Assembly: GCA_045110575.1 (NCBI GenBank)
Contig: JBGCGF010000025.1
Coordinates: forward strand, 1 to 64,000
Direction: 5' to 3'
DNA length: 64,000 nucleotides
Source: CALDTK01 sp045110575
GTDB lineage: Bacteria > Bacteroidota > Bacteroidia > Chitinophagales > Saprospiraceae
Shown: piece by piece, positions 1-8,447 of the stretch
Numbering within the stretch: position 1 is the first letter of the stretch
How the letters are laid out: every line of letters begins with the position of its first letter
The notes under the pieces: generated by a model
Databases searched by the model: none
What the model saw: only the letters and a program-made list of their open reading frames with translations
What the model was told of the DNA's origin: nothing
Program-made: the position numbers and the translations under genes

Positions 1-67
1 TGAAATGAACGGTAGGTTTGATATCTATAACGTAAATCCATACTCAAGAGTAATTTGAGTTCTCACC

Positions 68-137
68 GTTGGTTCTCCCTGCTGGTTCTCCCCTTTGGGG
101 AGTCAGAGGGGCCAGGGAGTTAGTGAGGCAGGGGAGA
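68..137. repeat. Intergenic GC-rich repeat with hairpin
   Basis: The non-coding stretch before the first gene holds two copies of GGTTCTCCC and a perfect hairpin (CTCCCC, loop TTT, GGGGAG, 88-102), followed by a G-rich tract ending in GGGGAGAAA. Its layout resembles short intergenic elements common in Bacteroidota genomes. No reading frame or promoter is evident in positions 1-206. Confidence 0.35.
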
Positions 138-206
138 AAAACCAACCCGCTCTCAAGTAATACAAGATAGCCTATCTTAACACTGATCTAGCGATTAGGC
201 CACCAC

Positions 207-1010
207 ATGAAACTCCTTCCTCAACTCACCGAGCTACAACAGCACATCAACCACTACTGGGTGGTGGAGGAGAGCCCTGACGTATTTCGCACCGAAACAA
301 AGGTGTTTGAGTACCCTGGCGTACGTCCTGAGATCATACTGATCCTGAAAGGTCACCTGACCTATACGTACCTCGGTAAGACTTACAGGACGGACAAGAG
401 CATGCTCGCCAGCCACATCAGCGGGAGGTTCTTGTTCGATTCGAGCAACCTCGAGCAATTCATCTTCATTCAGTTTAAGCCGCGATCGGTTGCTTCACTA
501 CTTCCGTTTACCGGACTATCGGGCAGTCAACTCATGGGCAATTCCTTCTGTCCACTCGATGAAGTATTTGGTAAAGAAGTAACGCATCTAGAACAGGAAC
601 TCATTGAGAAAAGCGAAGAGGAGTACGGAAATATTCTGGATACCTTTTTCGCAAAAAAGCTAGCAACAGGACATTCCAGCTTCCTCATGGAAATGATGTC
701 AGACCTAACCTACTCAGATGGTATTTCAGCAGTCCTTGACAAAACAGGCTATTCGCTTTCTACGCTCGAGCGTCATGTGAAACGCGAAACCGGACTTACA
801 CCAAAAACCTACCTCGGTCTTCGGAAGTACAAAGCGGCAGTTGAGGAAATCAACCTGAGCCAGAATGCCGATTGGCAACACTACGTCAACAAGTATGACT
901 ACTTCGACCAAAGTCACTTCATCAAAACAGTGAAGCGCTACACAGGCTTCACCCCAGGCCAACTGCTGAAAACTCCAGACCTCATCAACCTGCGCCCAGC
1001 GTATTTGTGA
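207..1010 (+). CDS. AraC-family transcriptional regulator
   Basis: 267 residues. The C-terminal part (about 165-260) has the double helix-turn-helix layout of AraC/XylS proteins, with the second helix region followed by the typical YFDQSHFIKTVKRYTGFTP signature that precedes the end of these domains. The N-terminal about 150 residues resemble the DUF6597-type sensory half found in Bacteroidota AraC proteins. It is a cytoplasmic DNA-binding regulator; the inducer is unknown. It lies 46 bases upstream of a serine hydrolase and an ABC exporter on the same strand, so it probably regulates, or is cotranscribed with, that cluster. The start ATG is the first in frame after the 5' repeat. Confidence 0.85.
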   Translation: MKLLPQLTELQQHINHYWVVEESPDVFRTETKVFEYPGVRPEIILILKGHLTYTYLGKTYRTDKSMLASHISGRFLFDSSNLEQFIFIQFKPRSVASLLPFTGLSGSQLMGNSFCPLDEVFGKEVTHLEQELIEKSEEEYGNILDTFFAKKLATGHSSFLMEMMSDLTYSDGISAVLDKTGYSLSTLERHVKRETGLTPKTYLGLRKYKAAVEEINLSQNADWQHYVNKYDYFDQSHFIKTVKRYTGFTPGQLLKTPDLINLRPAYL

Positions 1011-1056
1011 CGGTTTTATACAATGGCCGCTGTAAAGCACAGCGTATCATTGGATT

Positions 1057-2217
1057 ATGAAAAACAGACTGTGGATCCTGCTTCCGCTCTTCCTGCTGAC
1101 TTCTTGTAATCTAGGTGTCGATACATCTCTTAAGAAGATGACTGCCGAGGAGACGTTCTCTCTTCTTCTCAAAGAATGCATGGATGATTCCTTCGAAAAG
1201 GTCGCGGGTGTTTCGATGGCGATCAACTCTTCCATGCTTTCTCAAGAATGGACAGAAGCAGTCGGCTTTGCAGACCAAGAGCGCAACATCGAGCTGACCG
1301 CTGCTACTCCGTTCAGGATCGCGAGCGTCACCAAGACCTTCGTAGCAACGGCCATCCTTAGGCTTCATGAGATGGACAGCCTGAACATCAATGAGCCCAT
1401 CAGCAAATACCTCGACGATTCTTTTCTGGTTATCCTAAAAGCCGACGGCTATGAACCCGATAAGATCCTCATCAAACATTGCCTGAACCATACTTCAGGC
1501 TTGGCCGACTATGCCATGGGAACGGAGGATTTCATCGATGAAATCGCTAAGAATCCGCAGAAACGATGGACGCGTAAGCAACAACTAGAGGGGGCAATGA
1601 ACTGGAGTGACAAGCTCAGCGAACCGGGCGAACAGACCACGTACTGCGACACGGGCTACATATTGCTGGGTGCCATTATTGAGAAGTTCTTCCAAGGAGA
1701 TCTAGCAGCAGGACTCCGGCAACTTCTCAAATTTGAGAAGATCGGGCTTCGAGGTACTTGGCTTGAAACACTGGAAGATCACCCAAACACCAATATGGAT
1801 CGCGTCCACCGCTACCTCGGACCACACGAGACGACAGACTGGGATGCGTCCATTGACCTGTATGGTGGTGGCGGACTCGTCTCTACCAGTGCAGATCTCG
1901 CAACCTTCATGAGAGCGCTCTTTGAAAATAACGTTTACGATAAGCCGTCAACGCTAGCCTTAATGTTATCTATCCCAGCATACCTCACGGCGGATAACCT
2001 CAATGAAGATTCGAAAATAGAGTACTACAACTACGGCCTCTGGGCCATCAGCGCATTCGGAAATAAGATCCACATGCACAACGGAATATGGGGCTCGACC
2101 ATGCTATACATACCTGCCTATAAGACAAGCATTGCCGCAAACACTACACGAGGCAATAGCGATAGACTTATCAAGAAAGTTCTTTTAGTACTAGAACAAT
2201 TAAAAGAACAACAATGA
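1057..2217 (+). CDS. Lipoprotein serine hydrolase, beta-lactamase/class C family
   Basis: 386 residues. A lipoprotein signal peptide ends at C17 (LLTSC). The penicillin-binding fold of class C beta-lactamases and D-alanyl-D-alanine carboxypeptidases is indicated by S90-V-T-K93 (nucleophile and general base), Y196-C-D198 at the place of the usual YxN, and an HNG motif near residue 345 in place of KTG. The Asp in YCD is a less common variant. The HxG form is typical of esterases and peptidases of this family, so true beta-lactamase activity is not implied. The stop codon overlaps the start of the ABC ATPase by four bases (ATGA), which suggests translational coupling with the exporter downstream. 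Confidence 0.85.
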   Translation: MKNRLWILLPLFLLTSCNLGVDTSLKKMTAEETFSLLLKECMDDSFEKVAGVSMAINSSMLSQEWTEAVGFADQERNIELTAATPFRIASVTKTFVATAILRLHEMDSLNINEPISKYLDDSFLVILKADGYEPDKILIKHCLNHTSGLADYAMGTEDFIDEIAKNPQKRWTRKQQLEGAMNWSDKLSEPGEQTTYCDTGYILLGAIIEKFFQGDLAAGLRQLLKFEKIGLRGTWLETLEDHPNTNMDRVHRYLGPHETTDWDASIDLYGGGGLVSTSADLATFMRALFENNVYDKPSTLALMLSIPAYLTADNLNEDSKIEYYNYGLWAISAFGNKIHMHNGIWGSTMLYIPAYKTSIAANTTRGNSDRLIKKVLLVLEQLKEQQ

Positions 2218-3113
2218 ACGCAATTGAAATTGAGAATCTAGATTTTTCGTACAGTACGAAAGAGACGCTACTGCAGAACGTCAACATGACCGTTCCGCAA
2301 GGGAGTATCTATGGCTTCCTCGGGGTTAATGGCGCAGGTAAGACCACCTTGCTAAAGCTAATTTTGAACCTACTAAAATCAAAAGGCAAAGGCAGCATTA
2401 AGGTCCTCGGGAAGGATACCCAAACGCATCATCCGCAGTATCTCTCACAGATCGGATCGTTAATCGAAGAGGCATCGATCTACAAACATCTAACCGCGAA
2501 AGAGAACCTAAAACTCTGGAGCAACTACCACAATACTGCAGCGAGCAAAATAGAAGAGGTGCTAGAAACCGTAGGACTGTCTCATGCTACAAACAAAAAA
2601 GTACAGGCCTTTTCTACGGGTATGAAGCAACGTCTTGGCATTGGGATAACCTTGATGCACGAACCTAAAATCCTTATCCTCGACGAGCCCACCAACGGCC
2701 TAGACCCAATAGGAATCAATGACTTGAGAGATCTCTTGCACACGTTGAGCGCTCAAGGCAAAACCATCATTCTGTCGAGTCACATCTTACCGGAAGTAGA
2801 AAAACTAGTAGACCACGTTGGCATCCTAAAACAAGGAAGCATCATCTACGAAGGGACGCTCAAAGAACTGAACAACTCTACCCTACTAGGTTCTAGCATC
2901 ACTGCGCGGGTTGAAAATGTCGAACTTGCTAAGCAGCATCTAGACACACATTTCAACACGACAATCGTGGACGGCCAACTCAAAATATCGATAGAAACGC
3001 CGACAGATATTAACCGAGCAGTAAGGTTGCTAATCGATAATGACATACAGCTACACGAGCTCACCCAGGAAAAGAAAAGCTTGGAATCCATCTTCTTGAA
3101 CCTCGCTAAATAA
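2214..3113 (+). CDS. ABC transporter ATP-binding protein (BcrA/ABC-2 type)
   Basis: 299 residues. Walker A is GVNGAGKTT at 37-45, a variant signature AFSTGMKQR lies at about 132-140, Walker B LILDEP at about 154-159, and the switch His is in LSSHIL. The C-terminal extension of about 85 residues is typical of the bacitracin/lantibiotic self-protection and drug-export ATPases. It overlaps the serine hydrolase by four bases and is followed after eight bases by its membrane partner. The ATPase and permease probably form an exporter or lipid-level resistance transporter; the substrate is not deducible. Confidence 0.9.
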   Translation: MNAIEIENLDFSYSTKETLLQNVNMTVPQGSIYGFLGVNGAGKTTLLKLILNLLKSKGKGSIKVLGKDTQTHHPQYLSQIGSLIEEASIYKHLTAKENLKLWSNYHNTAASKIEEVLETVGLSHATNKKVQAFSTGMKQRLGIGITLMHEPKILILDEPTNGLDPIGINDLRDLLHTLSAQGKTIILSSHILPEVEKLVDHVGILKQGSIIYEGTLKELNNSTLLGSSITARVENVELAKQHLDTHFNTTIVDGQLKISIETPTDINRAVRLLIDNDIQLHELTQEKKSLESIFLNLAK

Positions 3114-3120
3114 ACAAGCT

Positions 3121-3909
3121 TTGAGTACTATTAAATCCATACAGTCAGAATTACTAAAGCTCAAATACCCTCCCATCCTTTGGCTTGCTGGCTTCATCAT
3201 TCTAACGTTGTTGTTGGTTGTATTTTTTGCGCATAACCTCGACATCCACAATACCGCCAAACTAGGCGTGAACCCTTGGATAAGGTTAAACACATCAAGT
3301 CAAGCCATCTATGCTATTTTCTTAGCTGTTCCATTCGTTGTGTTATTCATGAGCGCTGCGCTAAGTGTAGAACATCAGAACAATGGATTCAAGCAACTGT
3401 ATGCCCTACCAAAGCGCAGAGAACTACTCTTAATCTATAAACTAATCGCATTACTAAGTGTGATTGTTACTACGACTTTAGCCTTGGCAATCGGAAGTAT
3501 TGCGGTAGGCTATTTACTCGATGCAATTCTCCCTGAGTTGGAGTTCACCTTCTATGACTTGCCTTTCTTAGTCATGCTGAAGTCGTATGCCTACATCATC
3601 GTTTCACTACTCGGCGTGATTGGAATACAGTACTTCCTCTCCATTCGATTTAAAGGATTCTTGGTGCCTGCGAGTATCGGAATACTGGCCTATGTGGTTG
3701 GGTTCATGCTTCCAACCACCTCTACAAAGCTGTCGCTGTATTTCCCCTTCAGTTACCCGATCGTTTCGAAAAACCGGAAAATGATTGACACCTCTGCGTT
3801 AGATATCGACCAACTTTCTTTCTTAAACAGTGTCGAACTGAGCAGCATTGGAATCTTCGTCTTCTTTGTGGGCCTCAGCCTTTACACGGAAAGAAGAAGG
3901 AACGTCTAA
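3121..3909 (+). CDS. ABC-2 type transporter permease
   Basis: 262 residues with about six hydrophobic segments: near residues 18-35, 60-80, 100-130, 145-170, 180-195 and 240-258. This is the layout of ABC-2 permeases that pair with BcrA-type ATPases. The start is taken as TTG, eight bases after the ATPase stop, because no ATG fits and the hydrophilic lead SIQSELLKLKYPP followed by a membrane segment is the usual family N-terminus. It completes the AraC-hydrolase-ATPase-permease cluster. Confidence 0.8.
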   Translation: MSTIKSIQSELLKLKYPPILWLAGFIILTLLLVVFFAHNLDIHNTAKLGVNPWIRLNTSSQAIYAIFLAVPFVVLFMSAALSVEHQNNGFKQLYALPKRRELLLIYKLIALLSVIVTTTLALAIGSIAVGYLLDAILPELEFTFYDLPFLVMLKSYAYIIVSLLGVIGIQYFLSIRFKGFLVPASIGILAYVVGFMLPTTSTKLSLYFPFSYPIVSKNRKMIDTSALDIDQLSFLNSVELSSIGIFVFFVGLSLYTERRRNV

Positions 3910-3953
3910 TACAAGCGCGTTGCATTTACAACATGCTATAACCGTAGCTCAAT

Positions 3954-4052
3954 TTGCTCAATGTCGGGCCTTCACCGAGCTCTCCCCTACCTTCGTCTAA
4001 AAATGAGGAACTGAAGGACGACCTAGCGTATATTAAGATGGCAATCAAGTAA
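3954..4052 (+). other. Possible gene remnant or micro-ORF
   Basis: An open frame of 32 codons starts at a TTG after an in-frame stop and ends at TAA. Its last half, NEELKDDLAYIKMAIK, reads like the amphipathic helical end of a protein, while the first half is Ser/Pro-rich. No ATG and no recognised family. It could be a decayed gene end, a micro-protein or chance. Confidence 0.15.
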
Positions 4053-4108
4053 TTAGCATCCACCAAGGTGCTGGTTACGTATTTCAGCTTCCGCCAAAAC
4101 CTAAGCTC

Positions 4109-4315
4109 ATGAAAACCGCCTTTTCCTTATTACTACTTTCTCTCTTTCTCGTCGGCTGCAATCCTACCCCAAATAAGGAAGCACGACTCCGTAAGCTGGA
4201 GTCCGAAATAGTGGTTGCGAACGAGAGCGTCAAAAATCTAGAAACGGAAGTAAAAACCCTTCAGCACGAGAATGCTAAATTGGTGGTACGAGTGAAGGAG
4301 CTGGAGGTGCAGTAA
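4109..4315 (+). CDS. Small coiled-coil lipoprotein
   Basis: 68 residues. A signal peptide ends in the lipobox LVGC (C17). The mature part from about residue 25 is one long heptad-like helix rich in Leu, Val, Glu and Lys, comparable in size and design to Lpp-like or spacer lipoproteins, although no sequence family is recognised. Presumably it is a trimeric or dimeric coiled coil anchored in the periplasmic face of a membrane. It stands alone; a variant of the dispersed 14-base word lies just upstream (4087-4100). Confidence 0.6.
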   Translation: MKTAFSLLLLSLFLVGCNPTPNKEARLRKLESEIVVANESVKNLETEVKTLQHENAKLVVRVKELEVQ

Positions 4316-4638
4316 AGCATACTGACTAGCGGTCCTTCAACTGCGCAAGCTTCGTTCAGAAAACCGTGGTCTTTATATCGTAGAACCGCCAGATCGAGTC
4401 TAAGACTTAAATTGATCAAAATAGGTTGATTTAGATTCAAACTGCATAGCCGGCAGATCTGGCGGTTCCACACCAATAGCCTTACTCCCATTAAAAAAGT
4501 AACACTACCCCGAACAACATCGCGCCTACCCTACTCATATAGCAATACTGATTTATACAAAAAAACAGTAACCATCAAACAATACATTTACATTTCAAAT
4601 AATTAGTGTTTCTTGCACCTTTTCAAAAGAAGGTACAC
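4316..4638. other. Intergenic region with a 13-bp inverted repeat
   Basis: No gene seen. GAACCGCCAGATC (4383-4395) and its exact complement GATCTGGCGGTTC (4456-4468) flank 60 bases. No T-tract follows, so this is not an ordinary terminator. The AT-rich 4550-4620 part probably holds the promoter of the carbonic anhydrase gene, but no clear TAnnTTTG element is present. Confidence 0.5.
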
Positions 4639-5394
4639 ATGACCAGCATTTTCAAATCCACATTACTTTTTAGTGCATTACTCGCACTAAACGCATGTGG
4701 CACTCCAGAAGCTCCATCAGCAAATCAAATTGCCACAGATATCCCAAGTATTGAAACGGGTCTCGTTGAAGTGGTTTTGTCGAAAGAGCAACAAGACGCC
4801 CTAACACCTGACAAAGTGATCGCTAGCCTTAAGGCTGGAAACACCAGGTTTATCAATAACGACCTGACTGCACGGAACCACTCAACACAGATCCGTAAAA
4901 GCACCTTAGCCCAGTACCCTAAGGCTATCGTATTGTCCTGTGTAGATAGCCGAGTTCCAGTAGAAGATGTGTTTGACCGTGGTATTGGCGACCTCTTCGT
5001 CGCACGTGTAGCGGGCAACTTTGTAAACGAAGACATTCTCGGCAGCATGGAGTTCGCCTGTAAAGTCTCAGGTTCGAAAGTCGTTGTCGTTATGGGTCAC
5101 GAACATTGTGGTGCAGTAAAAGCTGCAATAGATGATGTCAAACTCGGCAACATCACCGCGATGCTTGAGAAGATAACCCCCGCAGTCGCAAGCGTAGAAT
5201 ACACGGGTGATCGTACTTCGAAGAACCAAGAGTTCGTACACATGGTCTCAGAGAGCAACATCAAGAACACCATTGCGCAGATTAGAGCCAATAGCCCCAT
5301 CCTAAAAGAAATGGAAGCTAACGGAGAAATCAAAATCGTAGGTGCGCTATATGACATGGACAACGGTGTTGTGAGCATGTACAAGGACCTTTAG
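4639..5394 (+). CDS. Lipoprotein beta-carbonic anhydrase
   Basis: 251 residues from the ATG at 4639. Catalyses reversible hydration of CO2 to bicarbonate. Zinc ligands are C101 and D103 in CVDSRVP, and H154 and C157 in GHEHCG, the complete beta-class set. The protein begins with a lipoprotein signal ending at C20 (ALNAC), so the enzyme is exported and lipid-anchored; most beta-class enzymes are cytosolic, though periplasmic ones are known. An upstream ATG at 4606 would add residues before the signal peptide and is rejected. Monocistronic by context; a repeat element follows the stop. Confidence 0.92.
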   Translation: MTSIFKSTLLFSALLALNACGTPEAPSANQIATDIPSIETGLVEVVLSKEQQDALTPDKVIASLKAGNTRFINNDLTARNHSTQIRKSTLAQYPKAIVLSCVDSRVPVEDVFDRGIGDLFVARVAGNFVNEDILGSMEFACKVSGSKVVVVMGHEHCGAVKAAIDDVKLGNITAMLEKITPAVASVEYTGDRTSKNQEFVHMVSESNIKNTIAQIRANSPILKEMEANGEIKIVGALYDMDNGVVSMYKDL

Positions 5395-5412
5395 TAGAAA
5401 TACACCTGCATC

Positions 5413-5569
5413 GTCATCTCGACTGAAGCTAGCTTCTACTTCTCGCGATAGCGATACCAGATGGTTTGCGGAACGGAGAGATCCGTGTATTGATAACGGC
5501 CTCCTTTGGTGCGCTAGCAACAACAGATTTCTCCGTTTCACAAGCTGAGCTTGTTTTAGTCGAAATGAC
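5413..5569. repeat. Inverted-repeat-ended intergenic element, copy 1
   Basis: Begins GTCATCTCGACT and ends AGTCGAAATGAC, with GGAGAGATCCGTG and AGATTTCTCCG inside, so the whole 157 bases can fold back. A second member lies at 48725-48953. This family, whose ends read GTCATTTCGACT, is widely seen between genes in Bacteroidota. It is non-coding and may serve as a bidirectional terminator or be a MITE-like relic. Confidence 0.6.
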
Positions 5570-5611
5570 AGGACAGCGTTGCTAGGAACAACATCCAGCT
5601 CGCGCCCGGAT

Positions 5612-5730
5612 GGCCATTCAAAATTCAAAATTTGAGCAGCGCAGCAGCGAAACAATTCAAAATTCAATTCGGCCATTCAACATTCAAAATTTGAGCAGCG
5701 CAGCAGCGATACAAATTCAAAATTCAAATA
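5612..5730. repeat. Tandem 59-60 bp repeat carrying AATTCAAAATTC words
   Basis: Two consecutive copies start at 5612 and 5671, each GGCCATTCA, an AATTCAAAATT word, TTTGAGCAGCGCAGCAGCGA, then a second AATTCAAAATTC word. The words recur in other intergenic regions of the window at about 7486-7520, 30531-30580, 30766-30812 and 33377-33404. Confidence 0.7.
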
Positions 5731-5768
5731 GGCCCCAAGCCTATTTCCAGTTAACACTGTCCTAATGG

Positions 5769-5782
5769 GTTTTGGCGAAAGC
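5769..5782 (+). repeat. Dispersed 14-base word, intergenic copy
   Basis: Exact GTTTTGGCGAAAGC. All exact copies of GTTTTRGCGAAAGC seen in the window, by first base: 5769, 25231, 34126, 39941, 47038, 55055 and 61607 on the plus strand; 31668, 33008, 47210, 52080, 56522 and 61518 on the minus strand. Close variants begin at 4087, 8760, 29416, 35880, 36110, 37628, 52984, 54679 and 55438. Confidence 0.8.
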
Positions 5783-5937
5783 TGAACAAAAGCGCCTGAG
5801 ACCGCCCAACTGCCTAGATTCTTTACATTGCGGAGTACTACAGCATGGTCATTGCTGTAAAGTTCAGGCACGCGTTCGCGTAAAGTCTGCGTTCTAGCTA
5901 TTAGAACGCCCTTTGCACAGGCGCTAACTCTCACTTC

Positions 5938-7476
5938 ATGACACTGACACTCAACCGTTTTTACGCCCTTCTGGCTACACTTCTGCTCGTTACCGCATCT
6001 AGCTATGCGCAGAGTTTTGAGGAGACCTGGAAGGAGTTTTTGGAAAACAACAAGGTTTCCAACATCAGCGTACTCGCCAAGCCTGACAAGGTGTTCGACA
6101 AGCCGGACTACGCCAAGTACTTGCTGATGAACACCAACTCTCGGTTTTGCCAGAGTCGCGTGTCAAATGCTGAAGAACTCTTAGAAGAACTTCAAGCAAT
6201 GGATCCAGCCGTGCACGAAGAAATCCCAGGCTTTAAGCCAAAGTATACGGGACTTGTATCGAGCATGAAGGCGTACTACAGCATCGACGATTTGTGGGTG
6301 CGCTTCTTGAAAAGCAAGGATGTTACCCTCGAACAACTCGAAGCCGTTGAAGGCACGCGCAGACTTTGTGAAAAGGGAACTGCTGCGAAGTTTTACCACA
6401 TGCTTGCGTATCACCACCTCTGTCAAGATGAGATGGCAGAAGCGGAAGAGTATTTCGTGAATCGCACACTCAAGTTGGCAGAGAAGACTTCTTTGAAAGT
6501 CGAAGACATCAAGGGACTCGCTCCTGAGGTCAAGAAGATGAAGGCGCTATTTGAAGCGCTTCCAAAATTGGACAAGGCTTGGGATACGTACATCGGCACA
6601 GGCGAGTCTCCAGGTTGGGACATCGAGCTGCCTGTGTTTGGCTGTAATCCAACTCCAAACATGAAGGCGCTTGTCCTTCAAGGGGCTGCTGATCTTTGTA
6701 GTTCAGGTTCGTCTGCACTCAAGCAGATTGAGAAATTACAAGCCAATAGCGCGGTAAAAGCAGACAACGCGGTGCTGATCCGCTTACAGGAATTAGAAGA
6801 GCTTGTTGCTGAAAAGGACGAGAACATCGACGCCTTGAATACGGCTTGGGAAGATTTCTTGCCGGACAATAAGGTGGAAGGTTTGATTACCTACAGCTAC
6901 GACTTCTGCGAAAAGGAGCCGCTGATACGTGCGCACATCATGGATGGCTATGCGTATGTGTGTGAGCTTGCTGAGTCGACAATCAAAACGATAGACTCCT
7001 TACAACGCCGCAACCCAGCGTTGCTTGACAAGGTGACGCGTACCAAGATCAAGGAACTCGGGGCGTTAGCTGCGAAGTACCGCACCAACGGAGAAGAGAT
7101 CGAAGATCTTTGGGATGCGTTTGTTGCCAATGGCGATACGATGACCATCGAGTATTTCACAACCGATCAATATTGCGACCACATCCAAGAGGTAAAGGAT
7201 TGGACGATGCAAGGCCTCTCTGGCGATTGCGAAGAAGGTATTTTCTACTTGGGCATGATCGAGAAGTTCAATGAAACGTTTGAATTCAACTTCTACGAAG
7301 ACCTAGAGTGTCGCGTCCAAAAGTTGCGGATTAAAATCTGGGACTGCCGCGCCAATACACTGAAGGAGTTAGCTCGTTTGGAAGGCGATGATGATACCTA
7401 TCAGGCGCGTCTTGATGGCTTACTCGAAGAGTACGGCGTTGGTCCTAAGCCGGAGAAGTGTGAGGCGATGCGGTAG
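5938..7476 (+). CDS. Secreted protein of five ~90-residue repeats, function unknown
   Basis: 512 residues with a cleavable signal peptide (about 1-24). The mature part is mainly helical and consists of five degenerate units, each opening with a W-x-x-(F/Y)-(L/I/V) motif (W31, W120, W215, W304, W392). Most contain a Cys pair, for example YDFCEK followed by YVCEL, or DQYCDH followed by GDCEEG. No catalytic motif and no T9SS tail are seen, so it is probably periplasmic, with disulfides or metal ligands within units. I do not recognise the family. Flanked by intergenic repeats on both sides, it appears monocistronic. Confidence 0.75.
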   Translation: MTLTLNRFYALLATLLLVTASSYAQSFEETWKEFLENNKVSNISVLAKPDKVFDKPDYAKYLLMNTNSRFCQSRVSNAEELLEELQAMDPAVHEEIPGFKPKYTGLVSSMKAYYSIDDLWVRFLKSKDVTLEQLEAVEGTRRLCEKGTAAKFYHMLAYHHLCQDEMAEAEEYFVNRTLKLAEKTSLKVEDIKGLAPEVKKMKALFEALPKLDKAWDTYIGTGESPGWDIELPVFGCNPTPNMKALVLQGAADLCSSGSSALKQIEKLQANSAVKADNAVLIRLQELEELVAEKDENIDALNTAWEDFLPDNKVEGLITYSYDFCEKEPLIRAHIMDGYAYVCELAESTIKTIDSLQRRNPALLDKVTRTKIKELGALAAKYRTNGEEIEDLWDAFVANGDTMTIEYFTTDQYCDHIQEVKDWTMQGLSGDCEEGIFYLGMIEKFNETFEFNFYEDLECRVQKLRIKIWDCRANTLKELARLEGDDDTYQARLDGLLEEYGVGPKPEKCEAMR

Positions 7477-7699
7477 CATAAAAGAATTTTGAATTAGTAA
7501 TTTTGAATTTTGAATGATCTTGATTGCCTGCATCACGTGAATCTGACGTTTGCTCGAACTCGGCTCATTTTGCAGACTTAGATTATTTTCTCGCACCCGA
7601 AAATTTCACCCCACAACGGGCTACCCATCGAAGAAATTTTCTCAAAAAAGGGCAGCGTTGACAACCGGTTTTACGTTAGACTTAGAGGAAAGTATACCT
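7477..7699. other. Intergenic region with AATTTTGAATT repeat
   Basis: The first 50 bases carry three TTTTGAATT words of the dispersed AATTCAAAATTC family. Upstream of the next gene, TTGACA at 7659-7664 is followed at a promoter-like distance by TAGACTTA; this is only a weak match to the Bacteroidota TAnnTTTG element. Confidence 0.4.
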
Positions 7700-8320
7700 A
7701 TGAATAAGAAAATCCTCTACATCCTAGCGACCTATGCGCTACTTGTCTTCGCTGGAATGACATCTTGTGACAATTGTGATGACGATTTCAATTCTAGCAA
7801 ATTCAAAACAACTGATATTTCAAGCAAGCTGCAATACGTCAGTTACGTCGGCTCTAGTTTTGACGAATTAGACTTTGATGACCTTGAGCTTGATACCGTA
7901 TCCTTCGATCGCCTTGCTATTCGACTTAAATTTGAACAGGTAGACTACGGTATTAATAGCCCATTTCGATTCAATTTAATTCAATCTGCTTATGCCTGCG
8001 ATCCAGCTCCACCGACAACGGATGAACGATTAGATAGTATTGTAATCAAATCAACTATTGACTTTAACGCTCAGCTTCCAGCGGGGTCTAATTTGTCTCA
8101 GCTTTTCGACGTAGTCGTCTATTCTAATGACAATTACAATGAGCGATTTGACCTGAACGAATACCTCAGTACAATGCCAGCTGGGCCAAATTGGCTTATC
8201 CTTCTCCTGAAAGAACAGCCAGCCGAGACGGGAGCTTTCTCGTTTGACATTGCATATCACCAAGATGGGATTGACAATGACTTGTTTGAGTTTACAACAG
8301 AATCGGTAGTGATTAGGTAA
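7700..8320 (+). CDS. Lipoprotein, possibly DUF5034-like
   Basis: 206 residues from the ATG at 7700. The signal peptide ends in MTSC, giving a lipoprotein Cys followed by DNCDDDF, an acidic, Cys-containing start seen in small Bacteroidota surface lipoproteins of DUF5034 type. The mature part is predicted to be mostly beta strand, with no enzyme motif. An upstream frame extension to 7550 is rejected because it places 50 hydrophilic residues before the signal. A purine-rich GAGGAAAG lies ten bases before the ATG. Function unknown. Confidence 0.65.
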   Translation: MNKKILYILATYALLVFAGMTSCDNCDDDFNSSKFKTTDISSKLQYVSYVGSSFDELDFDDLELDTVSFDRLAIRLKFEQVDYGINSPFRFNLIQSAYACDPAPPTTDERLDSIVIKSTIDFNAQLPAGSNLSQLFDVVVYSNDNYNERFDLNEYLSTMPAGPNWLILLLKEQPAETGAFSFDIAYHQDGIDNDLFEFTTESVVIR

Positions 8321-8447
8321 GCTTTCACAGCTTATTGAACAATCCCCACAAGCTTGTTACGTCTGACAAACCTTCAATTTGTCAGCCTATACCCACAAAT
8401 ACTGAATGCTATTCTTAGATTTAGAGGATTATTAACCTTCCTCTACT

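Noticed and set aside
1057..2217. True beta-lactamase resistance gene
   Set aside because: Has HNG in place of KTG and YCD in place of YxN, which fits esterase or peptidase members better; activity cannot be claimed.
5413..5730. Insertion sequence
   Set aside because: Terminal inverted repeats exist, but at 157 bp there is no transposase and no clear target duplication.
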